Assembly (NCBI RefSeq): GCF_014200435.1
Contig: NZ_JACHBR010000001.1
Span: 2,480,001-2,544,000, forward strand
Origin: Sphaerisporangium krabiense
Lineage (GTDB): Bacteria > Actinomycetota > Actinomycetes > Streptosporangiales > Streptosporangiaceae
Length of the DNA stretch: 64,000 bases
Direction of reading: 5' to 3'
Positions 41,779 to 50,686 of the stretch are shown here, in pieces (within the stretch, counting starts at the first letter, position 1; each line of letters begins with the position of its first letter). A model generated the notes under the pieces. The model had not been told where the DNA came from. It saw only the letters and a program-made list of their open reading frames with translations, and did no database searches. The position numbers and the translations under genes are program-made.

Positions 41779-42251
41779 GTGTTTTCCTGGAGGGCGAGCC
41801 CCCAGACCCCCACGTCACCGCGCCGGGCTCGAAGCCTGGCGGCTTCGTCGCCTGCGGATACGTCGGCCGCGAGGACCTTGTGGCCTGTCCTGTCAGGCTC
41901 GCCGCACTCGCGCGGAGAGCGTCGAACAGGCGCGTCCGGCCTTGGTTCAGCCGTTCGCTCGGGGACCTGTGGGCTTCGCGGCTTTCGATCACGGCGGGGG
42001 ACTGCCCGGAAAGATTGGGAAGATTCCTCGGCGGCCGGGGGCCCTCGGCGTGGCGCGCCGGGGGCGTGACGGGGCTCAGAGGGGTCTGGGCGGGGCTGTG
42101 TGATCGTTCTGAAGGGTTTCCCTCGGGGGGGCGGGCTTTCCCGAGGGAAACGATCTTCAGAGCCTCTCCGGGCCGGACAGCGGCGCCGGCCGTGTTTCGG
42201 GGGGTGTGTCGGGGCACTCCGGATGTGTAGCCGAACGCGGTTTCAGATCGC
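41779..42251. other. Gene-free stretch with a large hairpin
   Basis: About 470 bp between the tRNA terminator and the CBS-protein gene. The open frames here run through tRNA or low-complexity DNA and are not credible. The main feature is the inverted repeat at 42108-42161. Confidence 0.5.
42108..42161. repeat. Long intergenic inverted repeat
   Basis: GTTTCCCTCGGG and CCCGAGGGAAAC form a perfect 12-bp inner stem, and the pairing continues outward past a small bulge with TCTGAAG and CTTCAGA. The arms span 42108-42127 and 42140-42161. It lies downstream of the minus-strand CBS-protein pair and could end their transcript. Confidence 0.6.
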
Positions 42252-43327
42252 TTACGGGTTGCTTGCACCCGTCGTCTGCCGCGCGGCGGGCCTGCGCGCC
42301 GCCGCGTCGGGGTGGGTGCGCGTGTTGAGCAGCTCTCCCACCAGGTCCGTCAGGCTCACGAGACCGACCACGGCGCCGGACGGGTCGGTGACCAGGCCGA
42401 CGTGCGCGCGGGCCTCCTGCAGGCGCGCCACCGCCTCCGGGAGCGTCGTCGCCGACTCCAGGCGCGGCGGCTGGGTGATCAGCTTCTCCGGCGGGACGCC
42501 CGGGTGGATCAGCGTGTCGCGGACGTGCAGCACACCGAGGACCTCCTCGGGGGACCCGTCGTTGACGAGCAGGCGGACGTGGCCGCTCGCCACCGCGACG
42601 TCGCGCACCAGGTCGCCAGAGGCGCCCGCGGGCACGGCCGTGGCCTCGCCGATCGGGACCATGAGCCGTTCGATCGGCTGGGACTGCACGCGCAGGGCGC
42701 GGGTCAGCAGGTCGTGCTCCTCACGGTCGAGCAGCCCCATCCTGCCCGACTCGCCGACGAGCATCGCGAGCTGCGGAGGGGTCCTGGTGGTGCCGAGCTC
42801 GTCGCGCGGGTGGACGCCGAACGCGCGCAGCAGCCCGTTGGCCATGCCGTTGAGCCCCGCGATGATCGGCCTGGCGATCCAGGTGAACGCGCGGAACGGC
42901 AGGGCGAGGCCCATGGCGGCGCGCTCGGGGTGGGTGAGGGCCCACGACTTGGGCGCCATCTCGCCCACCACCATGTGCAGGAACGTGATGATCGCGAGCG
43001 CGATGACGTAGGACACGGCCACGCGCATGGAGGGCGGAAGGCCGACCAGGCCGAACACCGGCTCCAGCAGGTGCTCGATCGCCGGCTCGGTGACCATGGC
43101 GAGGCCCAGCGAGCACAGGGTGATGCCGAGCTGGGCGCCCGCGAGCATCAGCGAGAGCTGGCGGGCGTTGCGCAGCGCGGCGCGCCCGGCCGTCCTGGCG
43201 AGGCTTCCCCCGGTGGCGGCCTCCTCCAGGCGGTGGCGCCGCGAGGACACCACGGCGAACTCGGCCGCGACGAACAGGCCGTTGCCGATCAGCAGCAGGA
43301 CGCCCAGCAGCAGCGCGGTGACGGTGC

Positions 43328-43331
<4 letters not shown>
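42252..43331 (-). CDS. DUF21/CBS-domain membrane protein (HlyC/CorC-like)
   Basis: A 359-residue membrane protein. The DUF21/CNNM domain (residues 1-190) has about four helices and begins TALLLGVLLLIGNGLFVAAE with FAVVSSRRHRLE after it, and includes the VVGEMAPKSWALTHPERAA segment. A CBS pair follows (about 215-335). It has no CorC C-terminal domain, unlike its partner. Family members handle magnesium or other divalent ions. Its ATG overlaps the partner's stop (ATGA), so the two are a coupled pair and may form a heteromer. Confidence 0.9.
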
Positions 43332-44692
<1,361 letters not shown>

Positions 44693-44966
44693 TGGTCTGC
44701 CTTCCCCGATTCAATGGGTCCCGTGCCGAGGCACGGGCAGGTACTCCACGGGTCGGGAGTGGACACGACTGTCCTTTCGATAGTGGTCTTCGTTAACGCT
44801 AACGGCCCAGGCCCGGCCGATGTTTCCCGGGGATCCCCATTGGTGACCTACTGTGACTCTGCGTACTTTTACATGAGAAAACCTTGGGCCAGGGAACGCG
44901 TCGAGGGCTCGCGACGGCGTACTTTCGAAGCAGACCTGGTTCCAGCCTCAGGACGGGGACGACGAC

Positions 44967-46262
44967 GTGGGTGATTGGCCTGGTGAGCGGGCCGGGGGGT
45001 CCGACGGAAGCGAGGGGCCTACCCGCGCGATGCGGCGGCCCGGCGAGAACGCGCGGTACGCCCCGCCCGGAGGCGGAGGCGACCATTCGGCGGGCCAGCC
45101 CGCCCATCGCCTGCCCCGGGGTTCCGGGGGGAGAGGCGGCGAGGACGACGAGGCGACACGGCTGGAGGCTGCTCCGGCGGGCGCCCCGGCGGAGCCGTCC
45201 CAGGGGAGGTCGTCGCGCGTGTACGGGAAGCCCAGGTCCGGGCAGTCGCCGGTCCGGCCCCTGTCGTCGGGCGGCGGGTCCAGGGACGACGGCCCTCCCC
45301 GGGAGCGCCGGCCGCGCCGCACCGGCCGCATCGTGCTGCGCGTCGCGGTGATCGTGCTGGCACTGCTGCTCGTGCTGGTGGTGGCCGGATACTTCTGGAT
45401 CAACTCCCGTATCAACACCATCGAGTCGCTCACCGACTACGACGGCCGCCCGGCGGCCACGCCCGGCGAGGACTGGCTGCTGGTGGGCTCCGACAGCCGG
45501 GCCGGGTTGTCGGCGGCGCAGCGCAAGAAGCTCGCCACCGGCCGTGCGGTCGGCAAGCGCACCGACACGATGATGCTGCTGCACATCCCCGAGAGCGGGC
45601 GCCCGACGCTCGTCAGCCTTCCCCGCGACTCCTACGTGCCGATCGAGGGCCACGGCAGCGACAAGCTCAACGCGGCGTACGCCTACGGCGGCCCCAAGCT
45701 GCTCGCCAAGACGATCGAGAAGGTCACCGACATCCGGATCGACCACTACATGGAGATCGGCTTCAGCGGGTTCGTCGGCATCGTGGACGCGGTCGGCGGC
45801 GTGAACATCTGCGTCAAGCAGAACATCGAGGACCACAAGGCCGGGATCAACCTGAAGAAGGGCTGCCAGGACATGGACGGCGGCACCGCGCTCGGGTACG
45901 TCCGCACCCGCAAGACCGGCGCGCTGCCCGACTTCGACCGCACCCAGCGCCAGCGCCAGTTCTTCGCGGCGGTGGTCAAGAAGGCGGCGGCGCCGGGCGT
46001 GCTGATCAACCCGTTCCGGTCGATCCCGCTGGCGATGAGCGCCACCGACTCGGTGGCCGTGGACCCGGGGACGGGGGCCTTCGACCTGCTGTCGCTGGGC
46101 CTGGCGATGAGCGGCGACCCGATCGCCACGGCCGTCCCGGTCGGCTCACTGCCGACGATCAACGGAGCCTCCGTCGTCAAGTGGGACACCGAGAAGGCGC
46201 TGCGCCTCTTCAAGGCCCTCGCCGAGGACAAGCCGGTGCCCAAGGACGTCCTCGCCAAGTAG
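44967..46262 (+). CDS. LytR-CpsA-Psr (LCP) family ligase
   Basis: A 431-residue protein from GTG 44967. The first 115 residues are a disordered cytoplasmic Pro/Gly/Arg-rich tail, then a membrane helix (VLRVAVIVLALLLVLVVAGY) and the LCP domain from about 150: LLVGSDSRAG, RTDTMMLLHI, VSLPRDSYVPIEGHGSDKLN and DGGTALGYVRTRK with the lipid- and phosphate-binding Arg/Asp residues. LCP enzymes attach wall polymers such as arabinogalactan or teichoic acids to peptidoglycan. It lacks the LytR C-terminal domain. It faces the GPP34 gene tail to tail. Confidence 0.92.
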   Translation: MGDWPGERAGGSDGSEGPTRAMRRPGENARYAPPGGGGDHSAGQPAHRLPRGSGGRGGEDDEATRLEAAPAGAPAEPSQGRSSRVYGKPRSGQSPVRPLSSGGGSRDDGPPRERRPRRTGRIVLRVAVIVLALLLVLVVAGYFWINSRINTIESLTDYDGRPAATPGEDWLLVGSDSRAGLSAAQRKKLATGRAVGKRTDTMMLLHIPESGRPTLVSLPRDSYVPIEGHGSDKLNAAYAYGGPKLLAKTIEKVTDIRIDHYMEIGFSGFVGIVDAVGGVNICVKQNIEDHKAGINLKKGCQDMDGGTALGYVRTRKTGALPDFDRTQRQRQFFAAVVKKAAAPGVLINPFRSIPLAMSATDSVAVDPGTGAFDLLSLGLAMSGDPIATAVPVGSLPTINGASVVKWDTEKALRLFKALAEDKPVPKDVLAK

Positions 46263-46300
46263 CCGCGCCCAGCGCCCTCATCGACCGGGTCAGGGCCCGG

Positions 46301-46957
46301 TCAGGTCGCGGCGATGCTGCTGGAGGCGATGGTGGCCGCGGTCACGCCCGCCATCACGGCGGCGTTGACCGCGGCGATCGCCTTGGCGACCGCGGGGCCG
46401 GCCCAGTCGCCCTCGATGATCTCTTTGACGCGCGCCCTGTCCGCGTCCGGGAAGATCTTGGGGAGGAGCCGGCAGGCGTGCAGGAGGCCGATGAGGACGG
46501 CGGAACGCTCGTCGGGCTCGGCGCCCGCCAGCACCTCGCCGAGCCGGCCGCGACTGGCGAGCTCCACGCTGGGGTCGGCCTCGGGGTAGCTGCGCGTGGT
46601 GAACAGGCCCAGCACCTTCGTGGTGCGCTCGCTCAGCACCCCGCGCCCGGCCAGACGGCGCAGCACGCGGTCGCGCAGGTCGGCCGAGCGCAGCCTGGTG
46701 ACCCACGCGTCCGGCTTGCGCTCCCTGGCGTCGCCGGCGATGCGGGCGAGCGCGGCGTCCAGCTCCTCGTCGCCGAGCGGCGTGGGGTCGAGGACGACGA
46801 GCCTCTTCGCTTCGAGTCCGATGCGCCCGGCGACGAACAGGTCGGCCAGCAGCGCGCCCGCGAGCCCGGCGTCCAGCGCGGTCGTGGGCACCAGAGGCTT
46901 GCCCGTGTCCTCACGGTAGGCGAGCAGCAGGAGCTCCTCGGCGATCGTCACGTCCAC
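46301..46957 (-). CDS. GPP34 (GOLPH3-like) family protein
   Basis: A 218-residue soluble protein starting at GTG 46957 behind GGGAGG (VDVTIAEELLLLAYREDTGK). It carries the GPP34 pattern: ALDAGLAGALLADLFVAGRI, LDPTPLGDEELDAAL and the helix DRVLRRLAGRGVLSERTTKV. Eukaryotic GOLPH3 binds phosphatidylinositol-4-phosphate. Actinobacterial GPP34 proteins are abundant and uncharacterised, and may bind membranes. The C-terminal 40 residues are hydrophobic/Ala-rich. The frame upstream to 47074 lacks a ribosome site. Confidence 0.88.
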   Translation of the reverse strand: MDVTIAEELLLLAYREDTGKPLVPTTALDAGLAGALLADLFVAGRIGLEAKRLVVLDPTPLGDEELDAALARIAGDARERKPDAWVTRLRSADLRDRVLRRLAGRGVLSERTTKVLGLFTTRSYPEADPSVELASRGRLGEVLAGAEPDERSAVLIGLLHACRLLPKIFPDADRARVKEIIEGDWAGPAVAKAIAAVNAAVMAGVTAATIASSSIAAT

Positions 46958-47032
46958 GCTGACCTCCCGGCGGTATTGGCAGTCCCTGACACCGTAACCA
47001 CGCCCGGACGGGCCTGCGTGCCGGTAACGGCG

Positions 47033-47061
47033 TTGTCCACAAGGGGAGATGGATATCCACA
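47033..47061. promoter_or_regulatory. Two DnaA-box-like sites between GPP34 and fpg
   Basis: TTGTCCACA (47033-47041), the high-GC actinobacterial DnaA box, and ATATCCACA (47053-47061) lie 11 bp apart in the same orientation, in the divergent promoter region of GPP34 and the glycosylase gene. They may bring DnaA control to a repair gene. Confidence 0.35.
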
Positions 47062-47123
47062 GGAGGACGGCCACGGGGCGCCGCTGCCGGTTTCGTGGTC
47101 CGGTGGCCGGTTAGTGTGAGGGC

Positions 47124-48002
47124 ATGCCCGAGCTACCCGAGGTGGAGTCGCTGGTGGAGTTCCTCCGCGAGCGGGCCGTCGGCCGCCCGATCGCGGCCGT
47201 CGACGTCGTCGCCTTCCAGGCGCTGAAGACCGTCGACCCGCCCGTCACCTCGCTGCCCGGCCTGACCGTGACCGGCGTGGGTCGGCACGGCAAGTTCCTC
47301 GACCTCGACTGCGACGGCGTCCACCTCGTCGTCCACCTGTCCCGGGCGGGCTGGCTGCGCTGGCGCGACGATCTCTCGGGCGCCAGGCCGGTGCGCCGCG
47401 GCAAGGGGCCGCTCGCCGTGCGGGTGCGGTTCGCCCCCGAGGACGACGGCGCGCAGCCGGGCTTCGAGCTGACCGAGGCCGGCACCCAGAAACGCCTGGC
47501 GGTGTACGTCGTGCGCGACCCGGCCGAGGTGCCCGGCATCGCGGCGCTCGGCCCCGACCCGCTGGCCACGGAGTTCACCCGCGAGACCCTGAAGGGGATC
47601 GTCAACGGCAGCCGCGCGCAGATCAAGGGGCTGCTGCGCGACCAGAAGGTGATCGCGGGCATCGGCAACGCCTACTCCGACGAGGTCCTGCACGCGGCCA
47701 GGATGTCGCCCTTCAAGATCGCGGGCACGCTCACGGACGAGGCCGTCTCCGACCTGTACGACGCCATCGTGGACACGCTGCGCGCGGCCGTGGAGCGCGC
47801 GCACGGCATCGCCGCCAAAGATCTCAAGAGCGAGAAGAAGTCCGGTCTGCGGGTGCACGGCCGTACCGGTGAGCCGTGCCAGGTGTGCGGGGACACCATC
47901 AGGGAGGTCTCCTTCGCCGACTCCTCCCTGCAGTACTGCCCGACCTGCCAGACGGGCGGCAAGCCCCTCGCGGACCGTCGATTGTCTCGCCTGCTCAAGT
48001 AG
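47124..48002 (+). CDS. Fpg/Nei family DNA glycosylase
   Basis: A 292-residue base-excision repair enzyme. It starts PELPEVESLVEFLRERAV (after Met), with the catalytic Pro and Glu, and has a Lys in GRHGKFLDLD. The H2TH region is around LKGIVNGSRAQIKGLLRDQK and IAGIGNAYSDEVL. The C-terminal zinc finger has CQVCGDTIREVSF and YCPTCQTGG. It excises oxidised purines or pyrimidines and nicks the strand. Fpg versus Nei specificity cannot be told. Start is firm, as the N-terminal Pro must follow Met. Confidence 0.92.
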   Translation: MPELPEVESLVEFLRERAVGRPIAAVDVVAFQALKTVDPPVTSLPGLTVTGVGRHGKFLDLDCDGVHLVVHLSRAGWLRWRDDLSGARPVRRGKGPLAVRVRFAPEDDGAQPGFELTEAGTQKRLAVYVVRDPAEVPGIAALGPDPLATEFTRETLKGIVNGSRAQIKGLLRDQKVIAGIGNAYSDEVLHAARMSPFKIAGTLTDEAVSDLYDAIVDTLRAAVERAHGIAAKDLKSEKKSGLRVHGRTGEPCQVCGDTIREVSFADSSLQYCPTCQTGGKPLADRRLSRLLK

Positions 48003-48111
48003 GGTGCGATCCGCCGCGGATCCCGCCTTCCAGGGACAAGGCATGGCTCCGTCACCGACGGCAACTGACCGTTAGCAGGCGGAACGGTCGCGTAACGGGG
48101 AGAATGGACGC

Positions 48112-48435
48112 ATGAACGTCCCAGAGATCGAAGCCAAGGCCGTGCCGGACGGCGTCTTCCTGCTCGACGTGCGCGAGCCCGACGAATGGCAGGCGGGCCA
48201 CGCCCCCACCGCCGTGCACATCCCGCTCGGCGCGTTGCAGCAGCGCCTCGACGAGGTCCCCGCCGACGTCCCCGTCTATGTCGTCTGCCGCGTCGGCGGC
48301 AGGTCCGCCCAGGCCACCGCCTGGCTGAACCACGTCGGCCGCGAGGCCGTGAACGTCGGGGGCGGCATGCAGTCCTGGGCCGCCGCGGGCCGCCCGATGG
48401 TGGCCGAGAACGGGTCCCAGCCCTACGTCGCGTGA
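48112..48435 (+). CDS. Rhodanese-like domain protein
   Basis: A 107-residue single-domain rhodanese. It has FLLDVREPDEWQAGHAPTAV (CH2A motif region) and the active-site loop VVCRVGGRSAQATAWL with the catalytic cysteine near residue 62. It transfers sulfane sulfur or serves as a redox relay. The small domain is complete. It ends shortly before the TPP riboswitch; the adjacency to thiamin transport may be chance. Confidence 0.92.
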   Translation: MNVPEIEAKAVPDGVFLLDVREPDEWQAGHAPTAVHIPLGALQQRLDEVPADVPVYVVCRVGGRSAQATAWLNHVGREAVNVGGGMQSWAAAGRPMVAENGSQPYVA

Positions 48436-48468
48436 CCCATCAGTGTAATAATCCAGTAAAACTGCACA

Positions 48469-48570
48469 CCGCGGGAGCTCGGACGCAACCGGGCTGAGAG
48501 GGCGGCTCCCACCGACACGGGGCGCGCCGCCGACCGCATGAACCTGTCCGGGTAATGCCGGCGTAGGGAG
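48469..48570 (+). ncRNA. TPP riboswitch (THI element)
   Basis: The hallmark blocks appear in order: GGGAGC start, GGGCTGAGAGGG (48491-48502), the ACCGCATGAACCTG stretch (48532-48545), and GGGTAATGCCGGCGTAGGGAG (48550-48570, split here as GGGTAATGCC and GGCGTAGGGAG). It lies directly before the permease start at 48577, so the ribosome site is within or just after the aptamer and control is probably at translation start. Thiamin pyrophosphate would switch the gene off. Confidence 0.93.
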
Positions 48571-48576
48571 CGCGCG

Positions 48577-49977
48577 ATGTCGTCCGCCGTCGATGAAGCA
48601 CCTCTGACTCTCGACCAGGCGCCGCCGAAGACGTTGGGAGCCCTCGATCAGGGGGCGTTCTGGGCGAATCTGGGGGTGAGCCTTCTCGGGTTCTCCGGGG
48701 CGCTGTATCTGATCAAGCCGTCGGGCGACAGGCCGCTGAGCCTGGTGGCGGCGGTGCTCGCCGCCGTGGTCGGGAGCCTCATCGGCACGGTGATGGTGGG
48801 GCTCGCGGCCGTGCCGGGGGCGCGCACCGGCGCTCCGGCCATGGTGCTGCTGCGCGGGCTGTTCGGGGTGCGCCTGTCGTACGTCCCCACGGTGCTGAAC
48901 ATCGTCCAGATGCTCGGCTGGGGCGCCTTCGAGCTGTGGGTGATCGCCACCGGCGCCCAGGCCATCTTCGGGGACGCGGTCCCGTACCAGGTCTGGGTGC
49001 TGGGGGCGGGCGTGCTCACCATCGCGCTGACCATACGCCCGCTCGGGGCGATCCGGCTGCTGCGTCGCTTCGTGACGGCGGGCGTGATCGTCGCGATGGC
49101 GTGGCTGGCCGTGGCGCTGCTGCGTGAGGGGCCCGAGCTGGGGCCCGGCGACTGGCACGCGTTCGCGCCCGCGGTCGACTATGTGATCGCTCTGTCGGTG
49201 TCGTGGGTGCCGGTGGCCGCCGACTACGCGCGGCACTCCCGATCCGGCCGGGCGGCGTTCGCCGGCGTGGTCGGCGGTTACACGGTCGCGCAGGTCGCGT
49301 GCCTGGCGATGGGCGTGCTCGCGCTGGCGCTGGTGGGCAACGACGCCGGCCGGGTGTGGGATCCGTTCGTCGCCGTCCCTCTGGGCGGCCTGTTCTTCGG
49401 CATCCTGGTGCTGCGCGAGGCCGACCAGTCGTTCGCGAACGTGTACTCCACGGCGATGTCCCTGCAGAACCTGCTGCCCCGGGTGGACCGCCGCGCCTTC
49501 TCCGTGGGCGTGGGAGTGCTCACCACGGTGGTCGCGCTGTTCGTCAACGTCGAGTCCTATGGGGCGTTCCTCGGGGTGATCGGCGCGGTGTTCGTCCCGA
49601 TGTTCGCCGTCCTGGCCGTCGACTACTTCCTGCTCGGCGGGGCCGGCCGCTGGAACACCTCGCAGGACGCCCCGTCCCGCGGGCTCATGATCGTGCCGTG
49701 GATGCTGGGGTTCGCGGCCTACTGGCTCGTCACCGCCACGCCGACGGTGGCCTGGTGGGACGACGTCTGGGGGTGGGCGCGCGAGGCGGTCGGCTTCGAG
49801 CGGCAGCCGTGGATGAACGCGGCGCTGGCCTCGGCGATCGTCGCCGCGCTGGTCACGCTGGCGCTGGGCCGGGTGACGCGCCCTCGAGGCGGAGCAGGTG
49901 TTCCTTGGCGGCGGGGCCCCCGGCGTAGCCCCCGAGAAGCCCTGGCGCCTCGATCGCTCGATGACACGGCACGATGA
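48577..49977 (+). CDS. cytX: NCS1-family permease CytX, thiamin precursor transporter
   Basis: A 466-residue permease with about 12 membrane helices (from residue 28 on: FWANLGVSLLGFSGALYLI). Family features are the PGARTGAPAMVLLRGLFGVR segment, WGAFELWVIATGAQAIFG and VSWVPVAADYARHSR. The TPP riboswitch directly upstream points to hydroxymethylpyrimidine (or a related thiamin precursor) uptake, the role assigned to riboswitch-controlled CytX. The last 40 residues (basic, Pro-rich) lie in DNA that overlaps the antisense ogt gene by 125 bp and may be a recent extension. Confidence 0.92.
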   Translation: MSSAVDEAPLTLDQAPPKTLGALDQGAFWANLGVSLLGFSGALYLIKPSGDRPLSLVAAVLAAVVGSLIGTVMVGLAAVPGARTGAPAMVLLRGLFGVRLSYVPTVLNIVQMLGWGAFELWVIATGAQAIFGDAVPYQVWVLGAGVLTIALTIRPLGAIRLLRRFVTAGVIVAMAWLAVALLREGPELGPGDWHAFAPAVDYVIALSVSWVPVAADYARHSRSGRAAFAGVVGGYTVAQVACLAMGVLALALVGNDAGRVWDPFVAVPLGGLFFGILVLREADQSFANVYSTAMSLQNLLPRVDRRAFSVGVGVLTTVVALFVNVESYGAFLGVIGAVFVPMFAVLAVDYFLLGGAGRWNTSQDAPSRGLMIVPWMLGFAAYWLVTATPTVAWWDDVWGWAREAVGFERQPWMNAALASAIVAALVTLALGRVTRPRGGAGVPWRRGPRRSPREALAPRSLDDTAR

Positions 49978-50431
49978 CGCAGACCGGGTCGGCGGTGAGC
50001 GCGTTGCCGATGGCGCGCAGCGCGTGCGGCCGCCCGATCCGCTCGGCGATCTCCTGATATGTCGTGACACTGCCGTAGGGGACGGCCATCGTCATCTGCA
50101 GCACCGTGCGGGCGAACGGCGTCGCCAGCCGCAGGTCCACCGGCACCGTGAACGCCCGCAGCCGGCCTGAGAAGTAGGCGTCCAGCTCGCGGCGGATGGG
50201 GTCCAGGCGCCGGGGGTCGTTGCCGATGAACGTGCCGATCTCGCGTGAGACGCGCGCGAAGACGACGTGTTCGTCCTCGAAGCTGCACGCGGCCACCCCG
50301 CGCGCGGTGACGGCGAGCGCGAGGCGCCCCACCGGGGTGTCGGTGATGCCGAAGGCGATGTCGGGCGGGGTCTCGCCCACGTAGTCGGGGGAGGTCACCC
50401 GCACCAGGGCGTCGAGATCGCCTGCCGTCAT
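49853..50431 (-). CDS. ogt: Methylated-DNA--protein-cysteine methyltransferase (MGMT/Ogt)
   Basis: A 192-residue suicide repair protein from ATG 50431 (GGGAGGGG upstream; a longer frame to 50515 exists). The active site is PVCVIVPCHRAIEAPG with the acceptor cysteine in PCHR, and the DNA-binding helix part is RTVLQMTMAVPYGSVTTYQE and RAIGNALTADP. It moves alkyl groups from O6-alkylguanine to its own cysteine. The 3' end overlaps cytX (opposite strand) by 125 bp. The N-terminal 60 residues are the variable part of the family. Confidence 0.93.
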   Translation of the reverse strand: MTAGDLDALVRVTSPDYVGETPPDIAFGITDTPVGRLALAVTARGVAACSFEDEHVVFARVSREIGTFIGNDPRRLDPIRRELDAYFSGRLRAFTVPVDLRLATPFARTVLQMTMAVPYGSVTTYQEIAERIGRPHALRAIGNALTADPVCVIVPCHRAIEAPGLLGGYAGGPAAKEHLLRLEGASPGPAPA

Positions 50432-50686
50432 CGCCCGCACCCCTCCCGGTCCCGCTATCCGCAGCGTAGCGGAGTGCGGCCTCCTACCGGCCACGACGCA
50501 GTCGCCGAAGTCCATGTCGCCCCGATTAGGGATGCTTTACCCGGGCCGGGAGCGGGGAAGAATCCCCCCTCGTCGGGTCCTCCGGGTCCTCCGGTGGCGC
50601 ATGGGACGGTACGGGGCTGGCGAATGCGACTATTCGCACATCGAAAGTGCCAAGACGCGGCGGAGAAAACAGGCACGATGGGGGGC

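Noticed and set aside
41624-42268. 214-residue minus-strand frame ending in tRNA complement
   Set aside because: It contains the typical GFEPSHPFGHT read-through of a tRNA gene and has no other support.
48052-50070. 672-residue minus-strand frame across rhodanese, riboswitch and permease
   Set aside because: It crosses several well-supported features and is His/Arg/Gln-rich without domains.
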